Notes: a model not told the origin generated them from the letters alone. Counted from the stretch's first letter, positions 27,567-37,225 are shown. The stretch is 64,000 bases of DNA from Desulfonatronospira sp964577315 (GCA_964577315.1 CAZNYT010000004.1:1-64000), one strand, 5' to 3'. Program-made: numbers and translations.

Positions 27567-27662
27567 AAGTATTCACCATTTTGACCTAAACCATTCACCG
27601 GATCTTTTTGAGTGTTTTCTTGGGGAAGCACGGCACGCAAAAAGATTTGGTGAATAGTTACA
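27567..27662. repeat. GTAACTATTCACC family element, copy 4
   Basis: AACCATTCACCGGATCTTTTT at about 27588 faces AAAAAGATTTGGTGAATAG and TTACA ending at 27662. A further AGTATTCACC stands at 27569. It separates the sugar kinase from sucrose-phosphate synthase, so it would be transcribed as a hairpin in an operon message. Confidence 0.75.
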
Positions 27663-27763
27663 ATGGGCGGGGCTGTTTTGTCCGCAGGTCAGGCAGATTT
27701 ATCAAGAACCCAAGTTTGAGGATCCAGATCTCAAGATTTGGAGATTCCCCAGGGGAGGTTTCA

Positions 27764-29923
27764 ATGTCCAGTAGCCAGCATGGTAACAAAGGCTTGTACC
27801 TGGTACATTTAAGTATTCACGGATTGGTCCGGGGTTTTGACATGGAGCTTGGCCGGGATGCTGATACCGGGGGGCAGGTCAAGTACGTGGTGGAACTCGC
27901 CCGGGCCCTGGGCAAACATCCGGATGTGGACCGGGTGGACCTTATTACCAGAAGAGTTGTAGATCCCAAGGTGGAGGAAAGCTACTCCAAGAGCATAGAG
28001 AAATTGGGGGATAAGGCCAATATAGTGCGCATTGATTTCGGCCCCAAAAGATATCTGCGCAAGGAAGTGCTTTGGCCGTATCTGGACGAATTGACTGACA
28101 GGACCTTGCAGTACTTCAGGAGGTTGGGCAGGGTTCCGGACGTGATCCACGGGCATTATGCGGATGCCGGTTTGGCGGGATCCAAGTTGGCTCAACTTTT
28201 GGGTGTGCCTTTTATTTTTACCGGCCATTCCTTGGGACGGATCAAAAAGCAAAGATTCCTGGCTCACGGACGTTCCGAAGAATTTATTGAATCCAGGTTC
28301 AACATGTCCACCCGGATCGAAGCAGAGGAAGAGGCCTTGGGCAATGCCTCCCTGGTTATAACCAGCACCTCGCAAGAGCGCGATGAACAGTACCGGGAAT
28401 ACGAAAACTTTCATCCCAAAAGGATGCGGATAATACCTCCAGGAATCGACTTGGAACGGTTTTACCCTTACAAAAAAAATCAGAAACGTCCCGAGTTCGC
28501 CCAGGAATTGGACCGCTTCCTGCAAAAGACCAACAAGCCCATGATCCTAGCCCTGTCTCGCCCTGATGAACGCAAAAACATTACTACCCTGGTGGAGGCT
28601 TTCGGCGAGAGCGAGGAGTTGCGTCAAATGGCTAATTTGGTAGTCATTGCCGGAAACAGGGAGGACATCGAGGCTATGGAATCCGGACCTAAGAAGGTCT
28701 TGTCCAAGATCTTGCTGCTTGTGGACAAATACGATTTGTATGGTCAAGCTGCCTATCCCAAGAAACATACTGCCCAGGATGTGCCAGAACTATATCGTTT
28801 TGCGGCCCGCAACAGAGGAGTTTTTGTTAACCCCGCCATGACCGAACCCTTCGGGTTGACCTTGATAGAAGCGGCTGCTACCGGGCTGCCTTTGGTTGCC
28901 ACTGATGACGGAGGGCCCAGAGAAATAATCGGCAACTGCAAAAACGGTGTCTGGATAGATCCTCTGGATAAAGAGGGCATGGTCCGGTCCATACTATCCC
29001 TGATCCGGGACAGGGAGGTATGGAAGCAACACTCCCGGGCCGGGATCAAGGGAGTAAAGAAATACTATTCCTGGAACGCTCATACCAGAACCTATCTGAA
29101 AGAGGTGCGCAAGTTGATAAGACCCGCTAAAACAAAGCGCACCACTCTCAGACTCCCTATTATCAAAAGCAAGCTGCCGGTGGCGGACAAGATACTGATC
29201 ACGGATATAGATAATACCCTGCTAGGGGACAACGAGGATCTCCAGAATCTTATCCGGATCATGGGCGAAATGGAGGAGAGACTGGTTTTTGGAGTGGCTA
29301 CCGGACGCAGCTTGGAAGGTGCTCTGCACGCTCTGGCCGAGGCAAATGTGCCTGTGCCGGATTTGATGATTACTTCCGTGGGCAGCGAAATATATTACGG
29401 CCCCAAGATCCTGAAGGATCATAGCTGGAGTAGACACATAGCCTACCGCTGGAATCCCGAGGCCATAGCCCAGCTCATGGAGGAAGTACCTGGAGTGGAA
29501 CTGCAAACCCCGGAGAATCAAAGGGAATTCAAGCTAAGCTATAATTTCATGCCCGGCATGTTTCCTGGTGTGCGCTACGTGAGCAAGCTTTTGCGCCGCA
29601 AAGATGTCCACGCCAAGATTATCCATTCCCACGGTAAGTATCTGGACTTCTTGCCGGTCAGGGCATCCAAGGGCCTAGCCATCAGGTACTTGTGCGTGAG
29701 GTGGGGGGTGGATCTGCAACGGATTCTAGTGGCAGGAGATTCTGGAAATGACCGGGAAATGCTCTGCGGCAGTACCCTGGGAGTGGTAGTGGGCAATTAC
29801 AGCCCGGAACTCAAGAACTTACCCGCGACAAGCAATATCTATTTTGCCACGGAAAAGTATGCCGGCGGGATAATTGAAGGTTTACAACATTTCGGTTTTC
29901 TGGAGGAGATGGAGTATGATTGA
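27764..29923 (+). CDS. Sucrose-phosphate synthase with fused phosphatase-like HAD domain
   Basis: Makes sucrose 6-phosphate from UDP-glucose (or ADP-glucose) and fructose 6-phosphate. The 719 residues comprise a GT4 glycosyltransferase (LGRDADTGGQVKYVVELARA near 29-48; VIHGHYADAG; GHSLGRIKKQRF; TEPFGLTLIEAAATGLPLVATDDGGPREI near 354-382) and a C-terminal HAD domain from about 470 (ILITDIDNTLLGDN; VAGDSGNDREML), like sucrose-phosphate phosphatase. ATG at 27764 is chosen for the AGGGGAGG just upstream and because SPS homologues begin near here. Its stop overlaps sucrose synthase by 8 bases. Confidence 0.94.
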   Translation: MSSSQHGNKGLYLVHLSIHGLVRGFDMELGRDADTGGQVKYVVELARALGKHPDVDRVDLITRRVVDPKVEESYSKSIEKLGDKANIVRIDFGPKRYLRKEVLWPYLDELTDRTLQYFRRLGRVPDVIHGHYADAGLAGSKLAQLLGVPFIFTGHSLGRIKKQRFLAHGRSEEFIESRFNMSTRIEAEEEALGNASLVITSTSQERDEQYREYENFHPKRMRIIPPGIDLERFYPYKKNQKRPEFAQELDRFLQKTNKPMILALSRPDERKNITTLVEAFGESEELRQMANLVVIAGNREDIEAMESGPKKVLSKILLLVDKYDLYGQAAYPKKHTAQDVPELYRFAARNRGVFVNPAMTEPFGLTLIEAAATGLPLVATDDGGPREIIGNCKNGVWIDPLDKEGMVRSILSLIRDREVWKQHSRAGIKGVKKYYSWNAHTRTYLKEVRKLIRPAKTKRTTLRLPIIKSKLPVADKILITDIDNTLLGDNEDLQNLIRIMGEMEERLVFGVATGRSLEGALHALAEANVPVPDLMITSVGSEIYYGPKILKDHSWSRHIAYRWNPEAIAQLMEEVPGVELQTPENQREFKLSYNFMPGMFPGVRYVSKLLRRKDVHAKIIHSHGKYLDFLPVRASKGLAIRYLCVRWGVDLQRILVAGDSGNDREMLCGSTLGVVVGNYSPELKNLPATSNIYFATEKYAGGIIEGLQHFGFLEEMEYD

Positions 29924-32297
29924 TATCGAGGAAATTGGCGCCCTATCTCCGGAGCTTAGAAAAACAGTCTATCTTTTTCTGCGGGAGATAGTCAAAACCG
30001 GGAAAACCTATTTGCTTCGATCCGATCTCCAGGATATGCTTGCCGGTTTTTTTGCCCAGGAGGAATATGAACAACATGAATCCGCCCTGGTGTTCGATAT
30101 CTTTAAATACACCCAAGTAGCCATTATTCGAAATCCCTGGATTTATATGGCAGTTCGCCCGGAAAAGGCCAAGTGGCAGTATTTCCGATTTCACGTGGAA
30201 GATGTGCTCTTTGATGAGATCCAGGTTAAAGACTACTTGAGATTCGAAGAGGCCCAGGTCAACAATATTTCCGGTGTGGACGAGTTCCTTCTGGAGATCG
30301 ATCTTGAGCCTTTTAACCGGGAATTTCCTAGGCTCAGGGATTCTTCCTACATCGGTAACGGGGTGGAGTTCTTGAACCGCTATCTTGCGGGGCAATTCTT
30401 TCAGGAAAAGAGAAGGGGAGACGAAAAGCTTTTTAATTTCCTGCAGCTGCATCACTGCGGCGGAAAACATCTGATGCTCAACAACCGTATTGAGGATTTG
30501 TCCGATCTGCGCTCCGCACTGCGTAAGGCGCTAAATTTCCTGAACAAGCAAAGCGCTTCCCTGGAGTGGTCGGATGTAGCCAGGGAGATGCGGGAGCTGG
30601 GGTTTGAGCCCGGGTGGGGCCGGGCGCTAGGCCGGGTCCGCGAGAATCTCAAACTTCTTCAGGAAATCCTGGAAGCTCCCACACCTAGTATCCTGGCCTC
30701 TTTTTTGGGTAGAATGCCCATGATTTTCAAACTGGTTATCGTTTCTCCGCACGGATACTTTGGACAATCCAATGTTCTGGGACGCCCGGACACCGGCGGC
30801 CAGGTGGTGTACATACTGGATCAGGTCCATGCCCTGGAAAAGGAGATGCGACAACAAATATGGGATCAGGGCCTGGATATCGAGCCGGAAATCATTGTTC
30901 TTACCAGGTTGATCCCGGAAGCCGAAGATACCACCTGCAATCAGCGGTTGGAAAATATAGTGGGCACCCGTAATGCCAAAATCCTGCGGGTACCTTTCCG
31001 GTATTCCAGCGGGGAAGTGGTTCCCCATTGGATTTCCAGGTTTCACGTGTGGCCCTTCCTGGAAAGGTTCGCCCTGGATTCGGTACAGGAGATCCGGGGC
31101 GAGCTCGGAGGCAATCCGGACCTGATAATAGGGAATTACTCGGACGGCAATCTGGTGGCCACCTTGATGTCCAAAAAGCTTAGGATAACCCAGTGCAACA
31201 TTGCCCATGCCCTGGAAAAGACCAAGTACCTGTTCTCCTCCCAGTACTGGAAATCCCTGGAGGATCAGTACCGATTTTCCAGTCAGTTTACAGCGGATCT
31301 TATCTCCATGAATGCAGCGGACTTCATTATAACCAGTACTTATCAGGAGATTGCCGGAACCGAGGAGAGCGTGGGGCAGTATGAGAGCTACAGTTCCTTC
31401 AGCATGCCGGATCTGTACCGGGTGATTAACGGCATAGACGTGTTTGATCCCAAGTTCAACGTAGTATCCCCGGGAGCGGATGAGAACGTATACTTTCCTT
31501 ACTACCAAAAGGACAGGAGGTTGTTGGAGCTGCACAGTGAGTTGGAGAATTTCATATATGGTCCCGAATCCGAATGGGCCAAAGGGGTTTTTCAGGACCA
31601 GGACAAGCCCATTATATTCACCATGGCCCGTTTGGACCGGATCAAGAACTTGACCAGCCTGGTTCGCTGGTATGCTGAAAACGAGGCTCTTAAACAGCAA
31701 GCCAATCTTCTCCTGGTGGCAGGCAGCCTTAGAGCCGAGGATTCTTCCGATGCGGAAGAAAAGGCTTGCATCGAGGAAATGCACGGCTTGTTCCAGGATT
31801 ACGAGCTACATGATAGCGTGCGTTGGCTGGGATGCAGGCTGGACAAGAATTTGAGCGGGGAATTGTACAGGTGCGTGGCAGATTCCCGGGGGATATTCGT
31901 TCAGCCGGCCCTGTTCGAGGCATTCGGGCTGACCGTGGTTGAGGCCATGACTTCGGGCTTGCCCACTTTTGGAACCATATACGGCGGGCCCCTGGAAATT
32001 ATTGAAGACGGGTTGAGCGGTTTCCATATAGACCCCACCCACGGACAGGAATCGGCTCAGAAGATGGCTGATTTCTTTGATCGGTGCAACCAGGAGCCGG
32101 AATACTGGGAAAGGATCTCGGAAAACGCCATAAACAGAGTGGAAGAGAAATACAATTGGCGTCTCTATGCCCAGAAACTCCTCTCTTTCTCCCGGATTTA
32201 CGGATTCTGGAAATTTGTTTCCAACCTGGAGAGGGAGGAAACCAGGAGATACCTGGACATGTTTTATTCCCTGAAGATGAGACGCCTTTCCAGGTAA
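29916..32297 (+). CDS. Sucrose synthase
   Basis: Reversibly splits sucrose with UDP (or ADP) into fructose and nucleotide-glucose. The 793 residues have the plant/cyanobacterial sucrose synthase layout: an N-terminal regulatory region (1-260), then GT4 domains with SPHGYFGQSNVLGRPDTGGQ near 274, and FEAFGLTVVEAMTSGLPTFGT and YGGPLEII near 666-695. ATG at 29916 follows GGAGGAGATGGAGT and overlaps the SPS stop as ATGATTGA. Direction cannot be told; with SPS and a sugar kinase beside it, it may recycle or degrade sucrose. Confidence 0.95.
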   Translation: MIDIEEIGALSPELRKTVYLFLREIVKTGKTYLLRSDLQDMLAGFFAQEEYEQHESALVFDIFKYTQVAIIRNPWIYMAVRPEKAKWQYFRFHVEDVLFDEIQVKDYLRFEEAQVNNISGVDEFLLEIDLEPFNREFPRLRDSSYIGNGVEFLNRYLAGQFFQEKRRGDEKLFNFLQLHHCGGKHLMLNNRIEDLSDLRSALRKALNFLNKQSASLEWSDVAREMRELGFEPGWGRALGRVRENLKLLQEILEAPTPSILASFLGRMPMIFKLVIVSPHGYFGQSNVLGRPDTGGQVVYILDQVHALEKEMRQQIWDQGLDIEPEIIVLTRLIPEAEDTTCNQRLENIVGTRNAKILRVPFRYSSGEVVPHWISRFHVWPFLERFALDSVQEIRGELGGNPDLIIGNYSDGNLVATLMSKKLRITQCNIAHALEKTKYLFSSQYWKSLEDQYRFSSQFTADLISMNAADFIITSTYQEIAGTEESVGQYESYSSFSMPDLYRVINGIDVFDPKFNVVSPGADENVYFPYYQKDRRLLELHSELENFIYGPESEWAKGVFQDQDKPIIFTMARLDRIKNLTSLVRWYAENEALKQQANLLLVAGSLRAEDSSDAEEKACIEEMHGLFQDYELHDSVRWLGCRLDKNLSGELYRCVADSRGIFVQPALFEAFGLTVVEAMTSGLPTFGTIYGGPLEIIEDGLSGFHIDPTHGQESAQKMADFFDRCNQEPEYWERISENAINRVEEKYNWRLYAQKLLSFSRIYGFWKFVSNLEREETRRYLDMFYSLKMRRLSR

Positions 32298-32300
32298 TAT

Positions 32301-33293
32301 ATGAAGAGCGAATACAGGCAGAATCGTTTGACAGGGGAATGGGTCATTTTTGCTCCTTCCCGGCGAAAGCGCCCCAAGGATTTTGTGGGAGAGAGCCAGG
32401 AGCGTCATCAGCCTGAATACGATCCCGGATGTCCGTTCTGCCCGGGTAACGAGGATCAATTGACTGAGGTGGTGTTCGAGTCCAGGGGACAAAGTGCTCC
32501 AGGCTGGTCCTGTAGGGCGGTTTATAATAAATATCCGGCGCTTAGTCCCGAGGGGGAAACCACAAGATCCTGGAACGGGATGTACTTGTGTGCAGATGGC
32601 TTCGGTTACCACATGGTGCTGGTGGAAACCCCCAGGCATGATCTGCAAATGGATAAAATGAGCCCGGAACAGGTGGAAAACGTCCTGAAAATTTACCGTT
32701 ATTGCTATGGCTTGCTGGCAGAAGATCCCAGGGTCATGCTGATCATGATCTTCAAGAACTACGGCTTGGGTGCTGGGGCTTCTCTGGTTCATCCCCACTC
32801 CCAGGTGGTGGGATCAGGTATTGTCCCCAAGTATGTTCGGGACCGGGAAAACGAAGCCCAGAAGTATTTTGACGAGATGGGCAGATGTCTCTTGTGTGAT
32901 GTGGTGGAATTTGAGCTGAGCCAAAAGGAAAGAGTGATATTTACCAATCCCAGCTTTACGTGCTTTGTTCCTTACGCTGCGGAAGCCCCCTTCGAGATGT
33001 GGCTTGTCCCCCGTAGGCACATGGCGGACTTCCAGGCAATAAATGACCTGGAAATGGGGGATTTGGCCTTGGGTTTGCAGTGGGCCCTGCATACCATGGC
33101 TTACAAGTTGAATTCACCGGATTACAACATGGCCATTTATTCCTGCACCAGGTTCAAGGACAACGAACCTCATCTGCACTGGTATATCAGGATCGTGCCC
33201 AGGCTTACCACCAGGGCGGGCTTTGAGATCGGCTCCGGCATGTGCATCAATCCTTCCTTGCCCGAGGCGGATGCCGAGTTTTTGCGCAGTTGA
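32301..33293 (+). CDS. GalT-like hexose-1-phosphate uridylyltransferase
   Basis: A 330-residue HIT-superfamily transferase of the GalT group. It carries the zinc-type Cys pair CPFCPGNE (44-51), and the nucleotidylated His in HPHSQVV (164-170), followed by RDRENEAQKYFDEMGRCLLC and HLHWYIRIVP near 300. It starts 3 bases after the sucrose synthase stop. In this position it could interconvert UDP-glucose and glucose 1-phosphate rather than serve galactose use, since no other gal genes are adjacent; this is inference. Confidence 0.9.
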   Translation: MKSEYRQNRLTGEWVIFAPSRRKRPKDFVGESQERHQPEYDPGCPFCPGNEDQLTEVVFESRGQSAPGWSCRAVYNKYPALSPEGETTRSWNGMYLCADGFGYHMVLVETPRHDLQMDKMSPEQVENVLKIYRYCYGLLAEDPRVMLIMIFKNYGLGAGASLVHPHSQVVGSGIVPKYVRDRENEAQKYFDEMGRCLLCDVVEFELSQKERVIFTNPSFTCFVPYAAEAPFEMWLVPRRHMADFQAINDLEMGDLALGLQWALHTMAYKLNSPDYNMAIYSCTRFKDNEPHLHWYIRIVPRLTTRAGFEIGSGMCINPSLPEADAEFLRS

Positions 33294-33303
33294 GCCGGTA
33301 TGG

Positions 33304-34095
33304 CTATAACGTCCGGGGCCTGATTTTGTAGGCATAGACAAGCAGACCCGCTCCCAGAAGGATCATGGGCAGGGAAAGTATTTGTCCCATGGTCATCCAG
33401 TCCATGAAGATGAATCCCAAATGGGGATCAGGTTCCCGGAAAAATTCCACGAAGAAACGAAATGTACCGTATCCCAGGCAGAACAGCCCGGATACCGCCA
33501 TTTGGGGCCTGGGCCGAGCGGAAAAGATCCAGAGGATGATGAACAAAAGCAAGCCTTCCAGAAGGGCCTGGTAGATCTGGGAAGGATGTCTGGGGATCAT
33601 ATCCGTTCCGGGAAAAACCATGGCCCAGGGCAAGTCCGTGGGGCGGCCCCACAGTTCAGCGTTTATAAAATTGCCTATCCGGCCGCACATGACTCCCAGG
33701 GCTCCCATGGGAGCCACGAAATCCGTGACCTGGAAGAACGTCCTCCCGGTTTTGCGGGCATACCAGAACATGGCTATCACCGCTCCGATGAGACCGCCGT
33801 GAAAGGACATTCCTCCTTCCCAGATCATGAGGACCGTCCAGGGCTGGGATATGAATCCCATGAGATCGTAGAAAACCATGTATCCCAGCCTGGCCCCGAC
33901 AATAATCCCCAGGGCACCGAATAACACCAGATCCGGGAGCTCTTTCACGTCCCAGCCCGAGCCGGGCTGTTTCGCCCGGTAACGGGCCAGGATCCAGGCC
34001 AGGGTGAAGCCGGCTAGGTACATGAGGCCGTACCAGCGGATTTCCAAGGGGCCTAAAGCTATGGCTACCGGGTCGAAACTAGGGTGTTCGAGCAT
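33304..34095 (-). CDS. lgt: Prolipoprotein diacylglyceryl transferase
   Basis: Transfers diacylglycerol from phosphatidylglycerol to the lipobox Cys in the inner membrane. The 263 residues span seven hydrophobic segments and contain GGMSFHGGLIGAVIAMFWYA (about 94-113) and the signature GRIGNFINAELWGRPTDLPW (about 138-157). Start at 34095. It converges with galT, 10 bases apart, and the two lipoprotein-like genes in this window (LpoA-like, DctP) would be substrates. Confidence 0.96.
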   Translation of the reverse strand: MLEHPSFDPVAIALGPLEIRWYGLMYLAGFTLAWILARYRAKQPGSGWDVKELPDLVLFGALGIIVGARLGYMVFYDLMGFISQPWTVLMIWEGGMSFHGGLIGAVIAMFWYARKTGRTFFQVTDFVAPMGALGVMCGRIGNFINAELWGRPTDLPWAMVFPGTDMIPRHPSQIYQALLEGLLLFIILWIFSARPRPQMAVSGLFCLGYGTFRFFVEFFREPDPHLGFIFMDWMTMGQILSLPMILLGAGLLVYAYKIRPRTL

Positions 34096-34122
34096 ATTTG
34101 CTTTCCGTTGTAGTTGAAACTA

Positions 34123-34929
34123 TCAGGCCTTGGCCCTGGCCGGGAGCAGGCTGGACAGGGCAAACGCAGCTGCGGCCACAAGGACAATGGTGGCGCCTGT
34201 GGTCAAATCCAGATAATAAGCTACCCAGATACCGGACTGGGTGAAAACTATGCTTATGAGTATGGCCAGAAGCATCATTTGCTTCAGGGAACGGGAGTAT
34301 TTCTCAGCAATATAGGACGGAATGGTTAAAAGGGCAATAACCAGTATCAGGCCCACCACCTGGATGGTCATGACCACCGTCATGGCAACCATGACCAGGA
34401 GCAGAAAATAAAGCGCGGTAACCGGGACTCCCACTGCTCTGGCGAATTCCTCGTCGTGGGACATGGCCAGGAAGTCCTTGTAAAATATTAGCACCAGGAC
34501 TGTGATGGCCAGGCTTAGCCCTGCCATGGTCCATAGGGCGCTAGAGGGGACCATGAGGATGCTGCCGAACAGATAGCTCATGAGGTCTACCCTGTATCCC
34601 GGGGTCAGGTCCAGAAGGATTATGCCCGTGGACATGCCTACGGCCCAGATGACGCCTATGAAAGTATCCGCCCGGTGTTTGCGGCTGTGGCTGACCAGGC
34701 CCATGGTCAAAGCGGAGATAAGCGCAGCCATTCCTGCGCCCAGGGAAGGGGGAAAGCCGACAAAGAAGGCCAGGCCGATGCCGCCGTAAGAGGCGTGGGC
34801 AATGCCCCCGGAAATGAACACCAGCCTGTTGACCACTACCATGGCCCCGATGATGCCACAGGCGATGCTTACCAAAAAGCCCGCTGTCAGGGCATTGCGC
34901 ATGAAATCGTACTGCAGGATCTCTAGCAT
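34123..34929 (-). CDS. Metal ABC transporter permease (ZnuB-like)
   Basis: A 268-residue ABC-3 family membrane permease with about eight hydrophobic segments (MRNALTAGFLVSIACGIIGA at the start; GGIAHASYGGIGLAFF; LLVMVAMTVVMTIQVVGLIL). It pairs with the ATPase 4 bases upstream and the binding protein further upstream to import zinc, or possibly manganese or iron. The Zn assignment follows the His-rich binding protein. Confidence 0.93.
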   Translation of the reverse strand: MLEILQYDFMRNALTAGFLVSIACGIIGAMVVVNRLVFISGGIAHASYGGIGLAFFVGFPPSLGAGMAALISALTMGLVSHSRKHRADTFIGVIWAVGMSTGIILLDLTPGYRVDLMSYLFGSILMVPSSALWTMAGLSLAITVLVLIFYKDFLAMSHDEEFARAVGVPVTALYFLLLVMVAMTVVMTIQVVGLILVIALLTIPSYIAEKYSRSLKQMMLLAILISIVFTQSGIWVAYYLDLTTGATIVLVAAAAFALSSLLPARAKA

Positions 34930-34933
34930 GATC

Positions 34934-35692
34934 TCAATGGTGCCTCAGTACCCTATGGGGAACATCGCCGTGAGTGATAAGCTCCACCGGGCAGTGGTAT
35001 ACCTTTTCCAGCATTTCTTGGCTGATTTCTGCTGCATCGTGGTAGTGGAGATTCCGGTTTACACAGGCCACAGCCTTGACGTGGCTGTAGAGTACCGATA
35101 GGTCATGGCTGATGACGATAACAGTGGTTCCCCAGTCGTTTAATTCCTTGAGAAGATCATACAACCTGGTGTGAAAGGCCTGGTCCACTGCAGCGGTGGG
35201 TTCGTCCAGAAAAAGTATCTGGGGTTGAGCCACCAGGGCCCGGGCAATAAGCACCCTTTGTTTCTGTCCGCCAGAGAGGCTGCCTATATTTCGCCTGGCA
35301 TAGTCCTGCATCCCGACCTGCTCCAGGGCCTGATGGGCCAGATTTGAATCCCTGTCAGTGAAGCGTCTCCAGCGACCCAGGTGTCCCAGACGCCCCACAA
35401 GGACAGTTTCGTGCACGGTAATGGGAAATTTGTCTGTTCCGCTCTGGCTCTGAGGAACGTAACCCACTAAATGGGGCAGGGCTCCGGGAGGTTTTCCCAA
35501 TACCCGGATCCGACCCTGGGAGGGCTGAAGGATCCCCAATAAAATCCGCATCAGGGTGGTCTTGCCTCCTCCGTTGGGTCCGAGAACAGCCAGGAATTCT
35601 CCCTGCGTTACCTGCATGTTCACGTCTTCCAGAACCGGGTGGTGGTTGTAGGCAAAGCTTAAGCCCTGAATTTCTATGGCGTATTCATTCAT
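34934..35692 (-). CDS. Metal ABC transporter ATPase (ZnuC-like)
   Basis: A 252-residue ABC ATPase with Walker A GPNGGGKTTLMR, the signature LSGGQKQRVLIARAL, and Walker B ILFLDEPTAAVD. The DEP-TAAVDQ pattern is usual for ZnuC/MntB proteins. It is followed 4 bases later by the permease gene. A 150-base gap with a hairpin separates it from the binding-protein gene upstream. Confidence 0.94.
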   Translation of the reverse strand: MNEYAIEIQGLSFAYNHHPVLEDVNMQVTQGEFLAVLGPNGGGKTTLMRILLGILQPSQGRIRVLGKPPGALPHLVGYVPQSQSGTDKFPITVHETVLVGRLGHLGRWRRFTDRDSNLAHQALEQVGMQDYARRNIGSLSGGQKQRVLIARALVAQPQILFLDEPTAAVDQAFHTRLYDLLKELNDWGTTVIVISHDLSVLYSHVKAVACVNRNLHYHDAAEISQEMLEKVYHCPVELITHGDVPHRVLRHH

Positions 35693-35751
35693 CTTATGCC
35701 TAGGCCGGATTGAACGACCAGAGTGTTTTATATGCCCTTGTACCTGGCTTG

Positions 35752-35820
35752 TCCGGGAGGCAACCGTTCAGGGGACATGAGTGGTGATTCTTGCTGGATT
35801 CCTCTAGGCAGCCTCCCGGA
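35752..35820 (-). other. Stem-loop between binding-protein and ATPase genes
   Basis: TCCGGGAGGC (35752-35761) pairs perfectly with GCCTCCCGGA (35811-35820) across a 49-base loop. It lies in the message between znuA-like and znuC-like genes and has no T run, so it is more likely a stability or attenuation element than a terminator. Confidence 0.5.
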
Positions 35821-35845
35821 GAGGGGACATTTAGTTAGCCGATTA

Positions 35846-36859
35846 TCAGTGCTCCATGGCTTTTCTGAATTTTTCAGCCACGGTAAGCATGTTTTCTTTC
35901 CAGTTCTCTGCCAAGGGGTCAATGGAGACAGTTTCTCCGTCAATGGAGTCGGCTATGGTTTCAGCGCTTCGCTTGGAAAACTGCGGGGATACAAACACGA
36001 CTTTTATGTTTTCCTCCCTAGCTGTGTCAATAAGCTCCTTGAGGTCAGCAGATCTGGGCTCCCGTCCTTCCACTTCTACAGGGACCTGGACAAGACCGTA
36101 GGCCCGAGCAAAGTATCCCCAGGCAGGATGAAAGACCATGAACTTGTTGCCGGGTGGGACATCGTTGAAAATAGACTTAATTTCCTGGTCAAGCTCAAGC
36201 AGCTCGCGGATAAAGGAAAGGTAGTTCTCCTTGAACTCTGTCTCTGCCTGCGGCATGGCCTCAGACAGGGCCCTGTATACGTTGTCCGCGATTATCATTG
36301 CCAGGTCCGGAGACAGCCATACGTGTGGGTCTAGGCCTTCGTGGCCGTGGTCATGACCGTTGTGGTGATCATGCTCGTGGTTATGACCATTGTGGTGATT
36401 GTTTTCGTGATCATGCCCATGGTTGTGTTCACTGTGGTGGTCATGGTCGTGATCATGGCCATGGCCGCAGTCCTGCAGCATGGATATTTTCTGAATGCCC
36501 CGGTCCAGGTGGACTATGTCCAGGTCCGGGTGTGTGGACTTTATCCTGGGCAGGAGTGCATTTTCGTATTCAACCCCGATGGCCATGTATAGGTCAGCCT
36601 GGCCCATCTTTCTAATCTGTGAGGGCTTGGGCTCGAAGGTGTGGGGGTTGGCCCCTGGCGGCAAAAGCACAGTGGTATCGATCATTTCTCCCCCGATTCT
36701 TTCTGCAAAATATTTTTGCGGGGCTATGCTCACCATGGCTTGGATCCTGTCCTGGTCAGCAGAGGCTTGGCCTGGGGAAAACGTGGCGAACAAGATGGCT
36801 AGACCCAAAAATAAAGATATAAAATAATGTGGGAACAAGCTTGCTTTGTTTTGGATCAT
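35846..36859 (-). CDS. Zinc-type ABC transporter binding protein, His-rich (ZnuA-like)
   Basis: A 337-residue periplasmic cluster A-I binding protein. The start gives a signal peptide ending near QASA (31-34). Metal ligands typical of ZnuA are seen: His73 in NPHTFEP, His179 in DPHVWLSP, and a His in FHPAWGYFARAYG. Residues 132-174 form an unusually long loop made mostly of His, Asp, Glu, Asn and Gly, a zinc-loading hallmark of ZnuA/AztC types. It is the first gene of the znu set, divergent from a Fur-family gene about 450 bases away. Confidence 0.94.
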   Translation of the reverse strand: MIQNKASLFPHYFISLFLGLAILFATFSPGQASADQDRIQAMVSIAPQKYFAERIGGEMIDTTVLLPPGANPHTFEPKPSQIRKMGQADLYMAIGVEYENALLPRIKSTHPDLDIVHLDRGIQKISMLQDCGHGHDHDHDHHSEHNHGHDHENNHHNGHNHEHDHHNGHDHGHEGLDPHVWLSPDLAMIIADNVYRALSEAMPQAETEFKENYLSFIRELLELDQEIKSIFNDVPPGNKFMVFHPAWGYFARAYGLVQVPVEVEGREPRSADLKELIDTAREENIKVVFVSPQFSKRSAETIADSIDGETVSIDPLAENWKENMLTVAEKFRKAMEH

Positions 36860-36910
36860 TTACTCCTCCTTTAGTCTGCAGGTTGGGCACCGTTTTATGG
36901 TAAATACATA

Positions 36911-37153
36911 GTAACTTATTCACCCAATCTTTTTGCGTGCTGCGTACCTGGCTCACCGCTTTTCTAGGCTCGGCTTGCTGAAGCAAGTATTGAAGGAAAT
37001 TTCAAATTCCAAGCACTAAATTTCAAAACAAGATCCGGGTATTTACTCAGGTGAACCTTTAACCTTTTTTTAAACTCTCAAGTACCGTAGCCTCGCCAAG
37101 AAAATCGGTGGAACCTCCGGCGAAAGCACGTAAAAAGAGCCTGTGAACAGTTG
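36911..37153. repeat. GTAACTATTCACC family element, copy 5
   Basis: Starts GTAACTTATTCACCCAATC then TTTTTGCGTGC and ends AAAAAGAGCCTGTGAACAGT then TGAT. Interior segments CTTTTCTAGGCTCGGCTT and GCCTCGCCAAGAAAATCGGT match copy 2 at 20363, so the two are clearly homologous along their length; the middle is unrelated AT-rich DNA. Confidence 0.75.
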
Positions 37154-37209
37154 ATAAACAGTCTACTTCATGTGTAATTGAAATTTATTAGCAGATGCGA
37201 TATAAAATT

Positions 37210-37225
37210 TGATAATATTTTATCA
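37210..37225. promoter_or_regulatory. Candidate Fur-family operator
   Basis: TGATAA-TATT-TTATCA, a perfect inverted repeat in AT-rich DNA 90 bases before the Fur-family gene. Fur and Zur boxes are AT-rich inverted repeats with TGATAA-like half sites, so autoregulation is plausible, but the site is short. Confidence 0.4.
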
